DNA of 64,000 bases from JACVRW01 sp963734025. Lineage in GTDB: Bacteria > Actinomycetota > Thermoleophilia > Solirubrobacterales > Thermoleophilaceae. Within the stretch, counting starts at the first letter, position 1, and every line of letters begins with the position of its first letter. Location of the stretch: positions 248,001-312,000 of the forward strand of contig CAVTFR010000015.1 in the NCBI GenBank assembly GCA_963734025.1. Reading direction: 5' to 3'. The notes beneath the pieces are model-generated. The model worked only from the letters and a program-made list of their open reading frames with translations, was not told where the DNA came from and searched no databases. The translations under genes and the position numbers were made by a program. Shown one piece after another: positions 15,670-23,645 of the stretch.

Positions 15670-16080
15670 TCAATCCGGCCGGACGAGCCGCCAGCTCGTC
15701 GCGACGGCCAGGATCGTCATCAGCACGGCGCTTGCCACGCACCACTGGCAGATCGCGTCGATCTCGAACAGCTCGAGCCAGGTCAGGTAGGCGCTGAAGC
15801 CGAAGCCGGCGAGAGCGAGCAGCGCGCCGGCAATCCTGCCGTTGTCGCCCGGCAGCCACAGCGAGGCGAGGATGAGGGCGTAGCCGACCAGGCCGAGCAC
15901 GGCCACCGGTATGCCCGCGAGCTCGGCGTAGCTCGAGTTCTGGACCTTCTCGCAGCCGCCGCCACCGCCGGCGCAGATCGGCTCGAGCTCGGCGTAGTGG
16001 ACGTAGGTGAGGTATGCCGCCACGGCGAGGCCGATCAGCGCGACGAGGCCGATCAGCCGGCGCAGCCGGCTATCGCTCAT
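15670..16080 (-). CDS. VKOR-family membrane oxidoreductase
   Basis: This 136-residue protein has four predicted transmembrane helices. It carries the VKOR signature: the loop cysteine in GGGCEKVQNSSYAELAGIPV, the downstream AVLGLVGYALI helix, and the redox motif CQWC near the C-terminus, after LELFEIDAI. Bacterial VKOR re-oxidises periplasmic or extracellular DsbA using quinone and replaces DsbB in actinobacteria. Its ATG overlaps (ATGA) the stop of the DsbA-like gene, so the two are made together as a disulfide-forming pair. Confidence 0.93.
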   Translation of the reverse strand: MSDSRLRRLIGLVALIGLAVAAYLTYVHYAELEPICAGGGGGCEKVQNSSYAELAGIPVAVLGLVGYALILASLWLPGDNGRIAGALLALAGFGFSAYLTWLELFEIDAICQWCVASAVLMTILAVATSWRLVRPD

Positions 16081-16808
16081 TGCTCGCCGAGGGCGGAATC
16101 GATCGCGGCGGTCACAGTGTCCGCGTCGAGCGCGCTGAGCTCGAGCGGCTGCGGCGCGCCGTCTCCCTGCTGAATGAAGAACGAGGGCGTGCCGCTCACG
16201 CCGAGCCGGTTGGCCTGGCGCTCCGCCTGGCGGATCAGCGCCTGGGCGGGCGGGCTGTCGAGGTCGGATTCGAGCTGGTCGACGTCGAGCCCGGGCGTGG
16301 CGCGCGCGATCCGCTGCAGGAACTGGTCAGTCGCGTAGCCCGAGTTCTCCTGGCCCTGGTTGCGGAAGAAGAGGTCGCTGAAGTCCCAGCCCTTGTCCTG
16401 GAGGGTCGCCGCGGCCGCAACCTCGGCGCCGCGCTCGGAGTCGGGGCCGATGAAGCGCAGCAGCCGCAGCTGCATCTTCAGGCGCCCGGTCCGCACGTAG
16501 TCCTGGATGACGGTCGGCAGCGCGCCGGTCGTGTACTCAGCGCAGAATGGGCACTGCAGGTCGGCGAACTCGATCAGCGTCGCCGGCGCGTCGGGCTCAC
16601 CGAGGGTCACTCCCTGCTGCGGGATGCCGCCGAAGAGCTCCTCGACCTCAGCGGTCTGGCTCGGCTCGGCGCGGCCGCCCGAGGGCGGCGCCTGGTCTTC
16701 GTCGTCCGACCCGCCCTGGCTGATGACGATCGCCACCACCACGACGACGACTGCCGCAAGGAGGGCGCCGCCGAGCAGCACCAGTCGCCTGTTTCGGTCC
16801 GTGCTCAC
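16077..16808 (-). CDS. Membrane-anchored DsbA-like thioredoxin-fold protein
   Basis: A 243-residue protein. A signal anchor lies at about 10-31 (VLLGGALLAAVVVVVVAIVI), then a Gly/Asp/Pro linker, then a thioredoxin domain with redox site FADLQCPFCAEY, the DsbA-type helical insert, and the cis-Pro loop LGVSGTPSFFI. It should form disulfides in exported proteins and be recycled by the coupled VKOR. I take the GTG at 16808 as start, 11 bases after the dapB stop. The pair is the fourth and fifth gene of the pnp-M16-dapB run. Confidence 0.9.
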   Translation of the reverse strand: MSTDRNRRLVLLGGALLAAVVVVVVAIVISQGGSDDEDQAPPSGGRAEPSQTAEVEELFGGIPQQGVTLGEPDAPATLIEFADLQCPFCAEYTTGALPTVIQDYVRTGRLKMQLRLLRFIGPDSERGAEVAAAATLQDKGWDFSDLFFRNQGQENSGYATDQFLQRIARATPGLDVDQLESDLDSPPAQALIRQAERQANRLGVSGTPSFFIQQGDGAPQPLELSALDADTVTAAIDSALGEQ

Positions 16809-16819
16809 CCGGCTGGAGG

Positions 16820-17476
16820 CTAGAGAAGGTGCTCGAGCCCGACGGTGGGCGAGCGTTCGAGCGAGCCGACCTTGCGCACGGCGAGCAACACGCCCGGCAT
16901 GAACGACTCGCGCGCGATCGAGTCGTGGCGGATAGAGAGCGTCTGCCCGAGCCCGCCGAAGAGGACCTCCTGGTGCGCCACGAGCCCCGGCAGCCGCACG
17001 GAGTGGATCGGCTCGTGGACGTTGCCGCCCGCGGCGCGGATCAGCTCGGCGGTGCGCGCCGCCGTGCCGGAGGGCGCGTCCAGCTTGCGGTCGTGGTGAA
17101 GCTCGATGATCTCGCACTCGGGCATGTGCTCGGCGGCCTGCTGCGCGAAACGCATCATGAGGACCGCGCCGATGGCGAAGTTGGGCGCGACGAACAGGTT
17201 CGCGTCACCCACGCCCTCGAGCTCCGAGAAGTCGGCCCCCGTCGTGCCCACCACGCAGTGGACGCCCGCCTCGATGCACGTGCGGGCGTTCTGAAGGGCG
17301 CTCTCGGGCGTAGAGAAGTCGACCACGACGTCGGCGTCGCCGAACACGTCGGCGAGGGCGACCTGCAGCAGCGGGTCGGCGCGACCCACGAGCGCCATGT
17401 CGTCGGCGCCCTCGACGGCGGCGCAGACCGTCTCCCCCATACGCCCCGCGGCGCCGGAGACGGCTACGTTGATCAC
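16820..17476 (-). CDS. dapB: 4-hydroxy-tetrahydrodipicolinate reductase
   Basis: A 218-residue reductase of the diaminopimelate/lysine pathway. The NAD(P)H-binding GAAGRMGETV is at the N-terminus. VVDFSTPES and GVHCVVGTTG follow, then the catalytic segment IIELHHDRKLDAPSGTA with the His pair and Lys, and the end SFMPGVLLAVRKV. It is short relative to the E. coli enzyme (about 270) because the N-terminal domain is compact, as in other actinobacterial DapB proteins. GTG start, overlapping the protease stop. Confidence 0.93.
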   Translation of the reverse strand: MINVAVSGAAGRMGETVCAAVEGADDMALVGRADPLLQVALADVFGDADVVVDFSTPESALQNARTCIEAGVHCVVGTTGADFSELEGVGDANLFVAPNFAIGAVLMMRFAQQAAEHMPECEIIELHHDRKLDAPSGTAARTAELIRAAGGNVHEPIHSVRLPGLVAHQEVLFGGLGQTLSIRHDSIARESFMPGVLLAVRKVGSLERSPTVGLEHLL

Positions 17477-18753
17477 GCGGCCTGCGCGAGCCCGGGGCTC
17501 ACCGACTCGAGCGCGGCGCGGAACCTGTCCTCACTGCCGCCGACGCCGGCGGCCGACAGGCGGTCGGGCGCCCAGAGCTCGCCGGCGAGCGAGTTCACGT
17601 CCTCGAGCGTCACCGCGTCGAGGGCGGCCAGCAGCTCGTCCACGGTCAGGATCGGCACGTCCATCAGAAGCGAGCTGCCGAGCCGGTTCATGCGCGTCAG
17701 CGTCGATTCCATCGACAGCACCGTGCGGCCCTTCACGTTCTCGCGGGCGCGCTCGAGCTCCTCCTCGCTCACTCCCTCGCTCTGGACGCGCGCGAGCTCG
17801 GCGCCGATCACCTCGATCGCCTCCGTGACGTTGTCCGGCCGTGTGCCCACGTAGACGGCCACCTGGCCGCTGTCGCGGTAGTGGCTCGCGTACGAGTAGA
17901 CGGCGTAAGCGAGCCCGCGCTTCTCGCGCACCTCCTGGAAAAGACGCGACGACGTCGAGCCTCCCAGGATCGTGTCGAGGATGCGCAGCGCGAAACGGCG
18001 CTCGTCGCCGCGCGCGATGCCCGGACCGCCCAGGCAGAGGTGGTATTGCTCGGTCTCCTTCTGGTGGAAGCGCAGCACCGGCCCGCGGAGCTCCGGCGAG
18101 GCCGGCGCGACCGGCAGCGGCGCAGCGCCGCCGAAGGCCCCCTCGACAAGCGACACGATCCGCTCGTGCTCGAGGTTGCCGGCGGCCGCCACCACGATGT
18201 TGCCCGGCACGTAGCGGCCGTCGTGCCACGCGGCGATGGTCGGTACGGGCACCGAGCCGATCACATCCGCCCGGCCGATGATCGGCCGGCCGAGCGGGTG
18301 CTCGCCGAAGACGGCGCCGGCGAGCACGTCGTGGACCTTGTCCGAGGGCTCGTCCTCGTACATCGCGATCTCCTCGATCACGACCTGACGCTCCGAGTCG
18401 ATGTCCGGATACGCCGGCCGCAGCACCATGTCCTGGAGCACGTCGAAGGCGCGCTCGAGCTGGCCGTCGAGGAAGCGCGAGTGGACGGAGGTCGTCTCCT
18501 TGCCGGTGCCGGCGTTGACCTCCGCCCCCATCGCATCGAAGAGCTCGTCGATCTCGCGCGACGAGAAGCGCTCCGTGCCCTTGAAGAGCAGGTGCTCGAG
18601 GAAGTGCGAGATCCCCGCATGCTCGTTGCCCTCGTCACGCGAGCCGGCCCGCACCCAGAACCCGAGCGCTATCGAGCGGACCGAGGGAATCGCCTCGGTC
18701 ACGACCCGGACGCCCGAGTCGAGGGTGGTGAGCTGTGCCGGCCCCGTGCTCAA
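17473..18753 (-). CDS. M16-family zinc peptidase (processing-protease type)
   Basis: A 426-residue protein with the inverted zinc motif in HAGISHFLEHLLFKG (HxxEH), the distal glutamate in a region preceding VVIEEIAMYED, and the C-terminal half with REKRGLAYAVYSY and the R/Y substrate motif. It resembles mitochondrial processing peptidase beta and B. subtilis MlpA/YmxG, which sits next to pnp there too. A TTG at 18753, four bases after the pnp stop, is the only reasonable start; the conserved QLTTLDSGVRVVTEAIP begins at residue 7. Probably cytoplasmic. Confidence 0.9.
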   Translation of the reverse strand: MSTGPAQLTTLDSGVRVVTEAIPSVRSIALGFWVRAGSRDEGNEHAGISHFLEHLLFKGTERFSSREIDELFDAMGAEVNAGTGKETTSVHSRFLDGQLERAFDVLQDMVLRPAYPDIDSERQVVIEEIAMYEDEPSDKVHDVLAGAVFGEHPLGRPIIGRADVIGSVPVPTIAAWHDGRYVPGNIVVAAAGNLEHERIVSLVEGAFGGAAPLPVAPASPELRGPVLRFHQKETEQYHLCLGGPGIARGDERRFALRILDTILGGSTSSRLFQEVREKRGLAYAVYSYASHYRDSGQVAVYVGTRPDNVTEAIEVIGAELARVQSEGVSEEELERARENVKGRTVLSMESTLTRMNRLGSSLLMDVPILTVDELLAALDAVTLEDVNSLAGELWAPDRLSAAGVGGSEDRFRAALESVSPGLAQAA

Positions 18754-18757
18754 GCGG

Positions 18758-21037
18758 CTACTCGGAGCGATCCCGGTCGCGGTAGCGCGAGCCGCCACGG
18801 TCACGGTCCCGGTCGCGTCCGCCGCGGCCGCCGTTCTCGCGGTCGCGCCGGCCACGGCCGCCGCGGTCGCCGCGGCCGCCCTTGTCGCCGGTGCCCATCG
18901 AGGCCAGCTCCTCTGGCGACTTGCCGGAGATCTCCGGATCGTCGGCGAGGCGCAGGCCGATGCGGCCACGCTCGCGGTCGACCTCGACCACCTTCACCGC
19001 CAGCTCGTCGCCCCGGTTCACGACCTCCTCGACCGTGTTGGGGCGCTGGCCGGGGGCGATGTTCGAGATGTGCAGGAGGCCGTCGGTGCCCTTGGCAAGC
19101 TCGACGAAGGCGCCGAAGGTGGTCGTCTTCACGACCTTGCCGGTGAACTCGTCGCCGACCTCGACCTCCTTGGTCATCGAGCGGATGCGGTCGGTCAGGG
19201 CGTCGCCCTGGTCGCCCGTCTGCGCGTAGATGCGCACCGTGCCGTCGTCGTCGATGTCGATCTGCGCGTCGAACTCCTCCGACAGCGCCCGGATCGTCTC
19301 GCCGCCCTTGCCGATGACCGCGCCGATCTTCTCGGTGTCGATCTGGATCTGCGAGATCCGCGGTGCGTACTGGGACAGCTCGGCGCGCGGCTCTGAGATC
19401 GCGTCGGCCATCTTGCCGAGGATCGTCATGCGGGCGTCCTTGGCCTGCGAGAGCGCGTCGCGCAGGATGTCGAACGTCACGCCGGTGATCTTGATGTCCA
19501 TCTGCAGGGCGGTGATGCCCTCGGAGGTCCCGGCGACCTTGAAGTCCATGTCGCCCAGGTGGTCCTCGACGCCCGCGATGTCCGTGAGGACCACGTAGTC
19601 GTCGCCTTCCTTGATCAGGCCCATCGCCACGCCCGCCACAGGCGCCTTGATCGGCACGCCGGCGTCCATCAGCGACAGCGTCGAGCCGCAGACCGAGGCC
19701 ATCGAGCTCGAGCCGTTCGACTCGAGGATGTCCGAGACCACGCGGATCGTGTACGGGAACTCGTCGATCTTCGGAACCACCGGAACCAGCGCGCGCTCGG
19801 CGAGCGCGCCGTGACCGATGTCGCGGCGCTTGGGGCCGCGCATGAAGCCCGCCTCGCCCACCGAGAACGGCGGGAAGTTGTAGTGGTGGAAGTAGTGCTT
19901 GGTCTCCTGCAGGCCAAGCGTGTCGAGGCGCATCTCGTCACGCGTCGTGCCGAGCGCAGCGACCGAGAACGCCTGCGTCTGGCCGCGCGTGAAGATCGCG
20001 GAGCCGTGCAGGCGCGGGGCCGCCGGCACCTCGATCCAGATCTCGCGGATCTCCTCGGCGGCACGGCCGTCGGGGCGCTTCTTGTCCACCGCGATGCGGC
20101 GGCGGATGATGTCCTTCTCGAGCTTGTCGAAGGCGCGCTGGACCTCGGCGCGGCGGACGTGGACGGCGTCCTCGTCGGCCTCGGCCTCGGTGCCCAGCGC
20201 CTCGAGGACCTCCTCCTCGACCGCCTTCGTGGCGTCCTGGCGCTCGAGCTTGTCGACGACCTGGGTCGCGGCGTCGAGGGCGTCGCCGAAGCGCGAGCGA
20301 ACCTCCGAGAGGATCGACTCGTCGACCTGCGGCGGGGCCAGCTCGATCTTGTCCTTGCCGGCCTTGCGGCGCAGCTCGTGCTGGGCCTCGCAGAGGCGCT
20401 TGATCTCGGCGTGCGCGATGTCGAGCGCATCGAGGATCTCGGCCTCGGTGATCTCGTTGGCGCCCGCCTCGACCATCAGGATGGCCTCCTCGGTGCCCGC
20501 GACCACGAGGTCGAGCGGGGACTCGAGCAGCCACTCCTCATCGGGGTTGACGAGGAAGTTGCCCTCGCCGTCCTGGCCGATGCGCACGGCGCCCACGGGC
20601 GCCGGGAAGGGGATGTCGGAGACCATCAGCGCGGCGCTCGCGCCGTTCATGGCGAGCACGTCGTAGGGGTGGTGATGGTCGATCGACATGGGGATCGAGA
20701 CCAGCTGGGTCTCGCGGTTCCAGCCCTTCGGGAAGAGCGGGCGCAGGGGCCGGTCGATCATTCGGGCGGTAAGCGTGGCCTTCTCGCCGGCACGGCCCTC
20801 GCGGCGGAAGAAGCTGCCGGGGATCTTGCCCGCGGCGTACATGCGCTCCTCCACGTCGACGGTCAGCGGTAGGAAGTCGACGTCGCGGGGATTGCCGGCG
20901 GTCGCGGTGCAGAGAACCTTCGTCTCGCCGGCGGTAACGACTACGGAGCCGCTCGCCTGCCTGGCGAGCTTGCCGGTCTCGAACTCGATCGAGTTCCCGC
21001 CCATCTCGAGCGAGACCTGGCTCACATCAACAGTCAT
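18758..21037 (-). CDS. pnp: Polyribonucleotide nucleotidyltransferase
   Basis: A 759-residue phosphorolytic 3'-5' exoribonuclease. Two RNase PH domains (about 10-230 and 320-555) flank an all-alpha linker. FFRREGRAGEKATLTARMIDRPLRPLF and ANGSSSMASVCG-like segments (ESNGSSSMASVCGSTLSLMD) mark the active region. KH (IGAVIGKGGETIRALSEE) and S1 (GDEFTGKVVKTTTFGAFVEL) RNA-binding domains follow. After them lies an unusual tail of about 40 residues rich in Arg, Gly and Asp (GRGRRDRENGG, then DRDRDRGGSRYRDRDRSE), likely disordered and RNA-binding. The start ATG has AAAGGA upstream. It heads the pnp-M16-dapB-dsbA-VKOR run. Confidence 0.96.
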   Translation of the reverse strand: MTVDVSQVSLEMGGNSIEFETGKLARQASGSVVVTAGETKVLCTATAGNPRDVDFLPLTVDVEERMYAAGKIPGSFFRREGRAGEKATLTARMIDRPLRPLFPKGWNRETQLVSIPMSIDHHHPYDVLAMNGASAALMVSDIPFPAPVGAVRIGQDGEGNFLVNPDEEWLLESPLDLVVAGTEEAILMVEAGANEITEAEILDALDIAHAEIKRLCEAQHELRRKAGKDKIELAPPQVDESILSEVRSRFGDALDAATQVVDKLERQDATKAVEEEVLEALGTEAEADEDAVHVRRAEVQRAFDKLEKDIIRRRIAVDKKRPDGRAAEEIREIWIEVPAAPRLHGSAIFTRGQTQAFSVAALGTTRDEMRLDTLGLQETKHYFHHYNFPPFSVGEAGFMRGPKRRDIGHGALAERALVPVVPKIDEFPYTIRVVSDILESNGSSSMASVCGSTLSLMDAGVPIKAPVAGVAMGLIKEGDDYVVLTDIAGVEDHLGDMDFKVAGTSEGITALQMDIKITGVTFDILRDALSQAKDARMTILGKMADAISEPRAELSQYAPRISQIQIDTEKIGAVIGKGGETIRALSEEFDAQIDIDDDGTVRIYAQTGDQGDALTDRIRSMTKEVEVGDEFTGKVVKTTTFGAFVELAKGTDGLLHISNIAPGQRPNTVEEVVNRGDELAVKVVEVDRERGRIGLRLADDPEISGKSPEELASMGTGDKGGRGDRGGRGRRDRENGGRGGRDRDRDRGGSRYRDRDRSE

Positions 21038-21161
21038 TCCTGTCCTTTCAGCCGCCTCCGGTTGGCGGCATGGCTTTCTTCATTCGTCCTGTTGCGAACT
21101 CCGGCAAGGCTAGCAACGCCGCGGCCACGCGGCTGATCCGGAGGCGGGGAGAGACCGCTTT

Positions 21162-21734
21162 CTAGGCGGGATTCTCGGCGGGCGCGCCCTGCTCCTCACC
21201 CTCCTCGGCACGCTGGAAGCGACCGCCCGGGGCGGCCGTCTCCTTGGCCGGCGTGCGCCTCCCCAACTCGATCACGGCGGTCGAGGCGGCGACCCCGCCC
21301 ACCAGCGCCGCCAGGGCCCAGCCGCTCCCCTTCAGCTTCAGCCCGAGCGCCTCGTCCACGGAGGGCCTGCCGGGGCCGGCGTCCACGAGCGCGATCGCGG
21401 CCGCGACGAGCGCCAGGTTGAACTCATAGCCGCCGCCGGTGTTCCAGAAGCCCTTGTCGAGATGGACCTTGCGGATGGCGGTCGTCATCGAGCCGGTCAG
21501 CATCGCGCCGGCCACCGGCGTGAGCGCGCCTGCCGCGAGCAGGGCGCCACCGGCCGTCTCGGAGATCCCCGCGGCCAGGGCGTTGTGGCGCGGAGGCCGC
21601 AGCTCGAGGTTGTCCATCACGCCGGCGGTGCCCTCCAATCCGTGGCCACCGAACCAGCCGAACAGCTTCTGTGTCCCGTGCCCGATGAAGAGGCCGCCGA
21701 TCGTCATCCGTGCAAGCACTCGTCCGATGTCCAT
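21162..21734 (-). CDS. DoxX-family membrane protein
   Basis: A 190-residue protein with four transmembrane helices. The DoxX signature runs MDIGRVLARMTIGGLFIGHGTQKLFGWFGG, then LAAGISETAGGALLAAGALTP and the helix-3 region near FEFNLALVAAAIALV-type residues. The C-terminal 25 residues are hydrophilic. DoxX proteins are small quinone-linked or oxidative-stress-related membrane proteins with varied roles. It lies downstream of the DsbA-like and peroxiredoxin genes, which fits a redox setting, but it need not share their transcript. Confidence 0.85.
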   Translation of the reverse strand: MDIGRVLARMTIGGLFIGHGTQKLFGWFGGHGLEGTAGVMDNLELRPPRHNALAAGISETAGGALLAAGALTPVAGAMLTGSMTTAIRKVHLDKGFWNTGGGYEFNLALVAAAIALVDAGPGRPSVDEALGLKLKGSGWALAALVGGVAASTAVIELGRRTPAKETAAPGGRFQRAEEGEEQGAPAENPA

Positions 21735-21767
21735 GGGTCACTTATTCCCCGTAAGTGGCGCGGCGAA

Positions 21768-22283
21768 TCAACCGGCGCGGAGCGCGGCGATCAGGTCGGC
21801 GCCCGGCACGCCGGGGTGCGCGCGCCCGGCGACGAACTGCGTTGGTGTCGTCGTCACCCCCGCGCGGATGCCGCCTCGGAAGTCACGCTCGACCTGCTCG
21901 CGCGCCGCCTCGGAGCGCCGCTCGGCCTCGAACCGCTCCAGGTCGAGCCCGAGCCGCTCCGCTCGCTTCCACAGGTGCGGGTCGTCGAGATGGCCCTGGT
22001 CCTCGAGCAGCGAGTCGTGCATCTCCCAGAAGCGCCCCTGCAGGCCGGCCGCGTGGGCCGCCGCGGCGAGCACCCGTGCCCGTGGGTGCTTCGAGACAAC
22101 GGGGAAGTGCCGGAACACCCTCGTCACCGGCAGCTTCTTGAGGATCAGGTGCGCCGCGGCGCAGTACGGGCACTCGAGGTCGGCGTACTCGATCACCACC
22201 GGGCCGCTGCCACGGACGTGATCGCCCGGGCCCGGCTCAGGCGGCGGTGCGCTGCTCCAGGGCGTCGAAGATGAGGTTGGCAC
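21768..22283 (-). CDS. DsbA-family thioredoxin-fold protein (start uncertain)
   Basis: From the family-typical DHVRGSGPVVIEYADLECPYC onward this is a soluble DsbA/FrnE-like protein: redox CPYC, a helical insert with WEMHDSLLEDQGHLDDPHLW, and the cis-Pro loop AGVTTTPTQFVAGRAHPG. No signal peptide is seen, so it is probably cytoplasmic. The start is not settled: no ATG lies at the homology edge, and the GTG at 22283 used here overlaps the peroxiredoxin gene by 47 bases; GTG codons near 22198 would cut into the first strand. Coupling to the peroxiredoxin gene suggests a shared oxidant defence role. Confidence 0.75.
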   Translation of the reverse strand: MPTSSSTPWSSAPPPEPGPGDHVRGSGPVVIEYADLECPYCAAAHLILKKLPVTRVFRHFPVVSKHPRARVLAAAAHAAGLQGRFWEMHDSLLEDQGHLDDPHLWKRAERLGLDLERFEAERRSEAAREQVERDFRGGIRAGVTTTPTQFVAGRAHPGVPGADLIAALRAG

Positions 22284-22698
22284 CCGGGATCTCGAGCGGC
22301 GGGGACTGATGCGCCCACGTGACGACACCCTCGGGGTCGACCATCACGAGTGCGCGCCCGGCGACGCCGTACTCCTCCGAGTAGACGCCGTAGGCTTTCG
22401 CGACCTCGCCCTTGGGGTGGAAGTCGGACAGCAGCGGCATCGAAATGCCGGCGTGCTGCCGGAAGGCCTTGTGGGAGAACGCCCCGTCGACGGAGATGCC
22501 GACGAGCGTGGCCCCCCGCTCCTCCATCTGCGGCAGTACCTCCTGGTAGACGTTCAGCTGGTCGGTGCAGACGGGGCTGAAGTCCGCCGGGTAGAAGACG
22601 AGCACGAGCGTGCGCCCGCGGAAGTCCGACAGCGCCACCTCGTTCCCATCCTGGTCCGGCAGCGTGAAATCCGGCGCCGCGGAGCCGGGCGCGATCAT
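22237..22698 (-). CDS. Peroxiredoxin, AhpE/Bcp type
   Basis: A 153-residue peroxiredoxin. PDFTLPDQDGNEVALSDF begins the domain and the peroxidatic Cys is in FYPADFSPVCTDQL (about residue 44). PLLSDFHPKGEVAKAYGVY and GRALVMVDPEG complete the fold. There is no second Cys in helix alpha-2 or the C-terminus, so it looks one-Cys, like M. tuberculosis AhpE, and would need an outside thiol; the adjoining DsbA-fold protein is a candidate. ATG at 22698 overlaps the rpsO stop (ATGA). Confidence 0.9.
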   Translation of the reverse strand: MIAPGSAAPDFTLPDQDGNEVALSDFRGRTLVLVFYPADFSPVCTDQLNVYQEVLPQMEERGATLVGISVDGAFSHKAFRQHAGISMPLLSDFHPKGEVAKAYGVYSEEYGVAGRALVMVDPEGVVTWAHQSPPLEIPGANLIFDALEQRTAA

Positions 22699-22964
22699 CG
22701 GCGGAGGCCGAGCTCCTGGATGAGCGACCGGTAGCGGTCGATGTCCGACTTCTGCAGGTACTTGAGCAACCGGCGGCGCTTGCCGACGAGCATGAGCAGG
22801 CCACGGCGTGAGTGGTGATCCTTCGTGTGCTCGCGCAGGTGCTCGGTGAGCTCGTTGATGCGCGCGGTCAGCAGCGCCACCTGGACCTCGGTGGAGCCGG
22901 TGTCGGCATCCCCGCGCCCATGCTTGGCGACGATCTCGCGCTTTGCGTCTGCAGTCAGTGACAT
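22695..22964 (-). CDS. rpsO: 30S ribosomal protein S15
   Basis: An 89-residue protein, exactly the usual length. It is recognised by GDADTGSTEVQVALLTARI, EHLREHTKDHHSRRGLLMLV and the end KSDIDRYRSLIQELGLRR. S15 binds 16S rRNA early in 30S platform assembly and in several bacteria represses its own mRNA. It is unusual that the next gene on the transcript is a peroxiredoxin; pnp, the normal neighbour, is 1.7 kb further along the same strand. Confidence 0.97.
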   Translation of the reverse strand: MSLTADAKREIVAKHGRGDADTGSTEVQVALLTARINELTEHLREHTKDHHSRRGLLMLVGKRRRLLKYLQKSDIDRYRSLIQELGLRR

Positions 22965-22987
22965 TCGGCGGGAAACCGTAGCAGCCG

Positions 22988-23509
22988 TCAGGCGCTCGCA
23001 ATCAGGCAGGCAAGCTCCGTCTCCCACCTGGACCAATCGGGTTCCCGCGATGCGTCGGTCAGGTAGCGCTCGACGCTCGCCGTGAACGCCGTGCCGCGCG
23101 CCGTCGCCGAGCTCTCGAGGCCGACCCCCTTGCGCTCCGCCCAGGCGCTGAGCGCGGCGCGGGCGTCGCTCAGATCGTCGACCTCGGCGTGCGTGTAGGG
23201 CCCGACGTGGACGAGGGTGGCGTAGCGGCCGGCCGGCAGCACGCCTGCGTGCACCGGCCCGTCGGCCTCCGGCGCGGCGCCGGTCGCGACGCCGAGCTCG
23301 AAGCGCAGCGGCTGGCCGTCGCGCGACAGCTCGAGGTAGCGGATGAAGGGAGCGCCGGCGGGCGCGATGCCATGGCTCTGCAGCCAGCCGAAGAGCTCCG
23401 GAAACGAGCGGTCGACCACGCTCCGGAACTCGTCCTCGTTCTCCACCTCGGCCGCGATGCCGGCATAGGGCTCCTCGGGGCGCTGCTCGATCGACGGTTC
23501 ACGCTCCAT
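22988..23509 (-). CDS. GyrI-like (AraC effector-binding) domain protein
   Basis: A 173-residue stand-alone GyrI-like domain. Two SHS2 repeats can be seen, the first ending LFGWLQSHGIAPAGAPFIRYLE and the second beginning with the hallmark LPAGRYATLVHVGPYTH followed by LSAWAERKGVGLE. Such proteins bind small hydrophobic or cationic molecules; SbmC/GyrI blocks gyrase inhibitors. AGGAG six bases before the ATG at 23509 fixes the start, and a longer frame upstream is not supported. Confidence 0.8.
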   Translation of the reverse strand: MEREPSIEQRPEEPYAGIAAEVENEDEFRSVVDRSFPELFGWLQSHGIAPAGAPFIRYLELSRDGQPLRFELGVATGAAPEADGPVHAGVLPAGRYATLVHVGPYTHAEVDDLSDARAALSAWAERKGVGLESSATARGTAFTASVERYLTDASREPDWSRWETELACLIASA

Positions 23510-23645
23510 GCTGCTCCTCTCAGACGGGTCTGGCGCTGTGACCGGCTCCGGACTGCCGACTAATCGGTGCCACCTGGCCGCTTTGGCCACCGTATGGGTG
23601 GTCAGGACGCCAAGCTGGTCAAGGAGGAGGCGGACGGGCGACCGC

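Noticed and set aside
21038..21161. Hairpin GCCGCC/GGCGGC before pnp as an autoregulatory RNase III-type site
   Set aside because: Only a 6-bp stem in GC-rich DNA; autoregulation of pnp cannot be supported from this alone.
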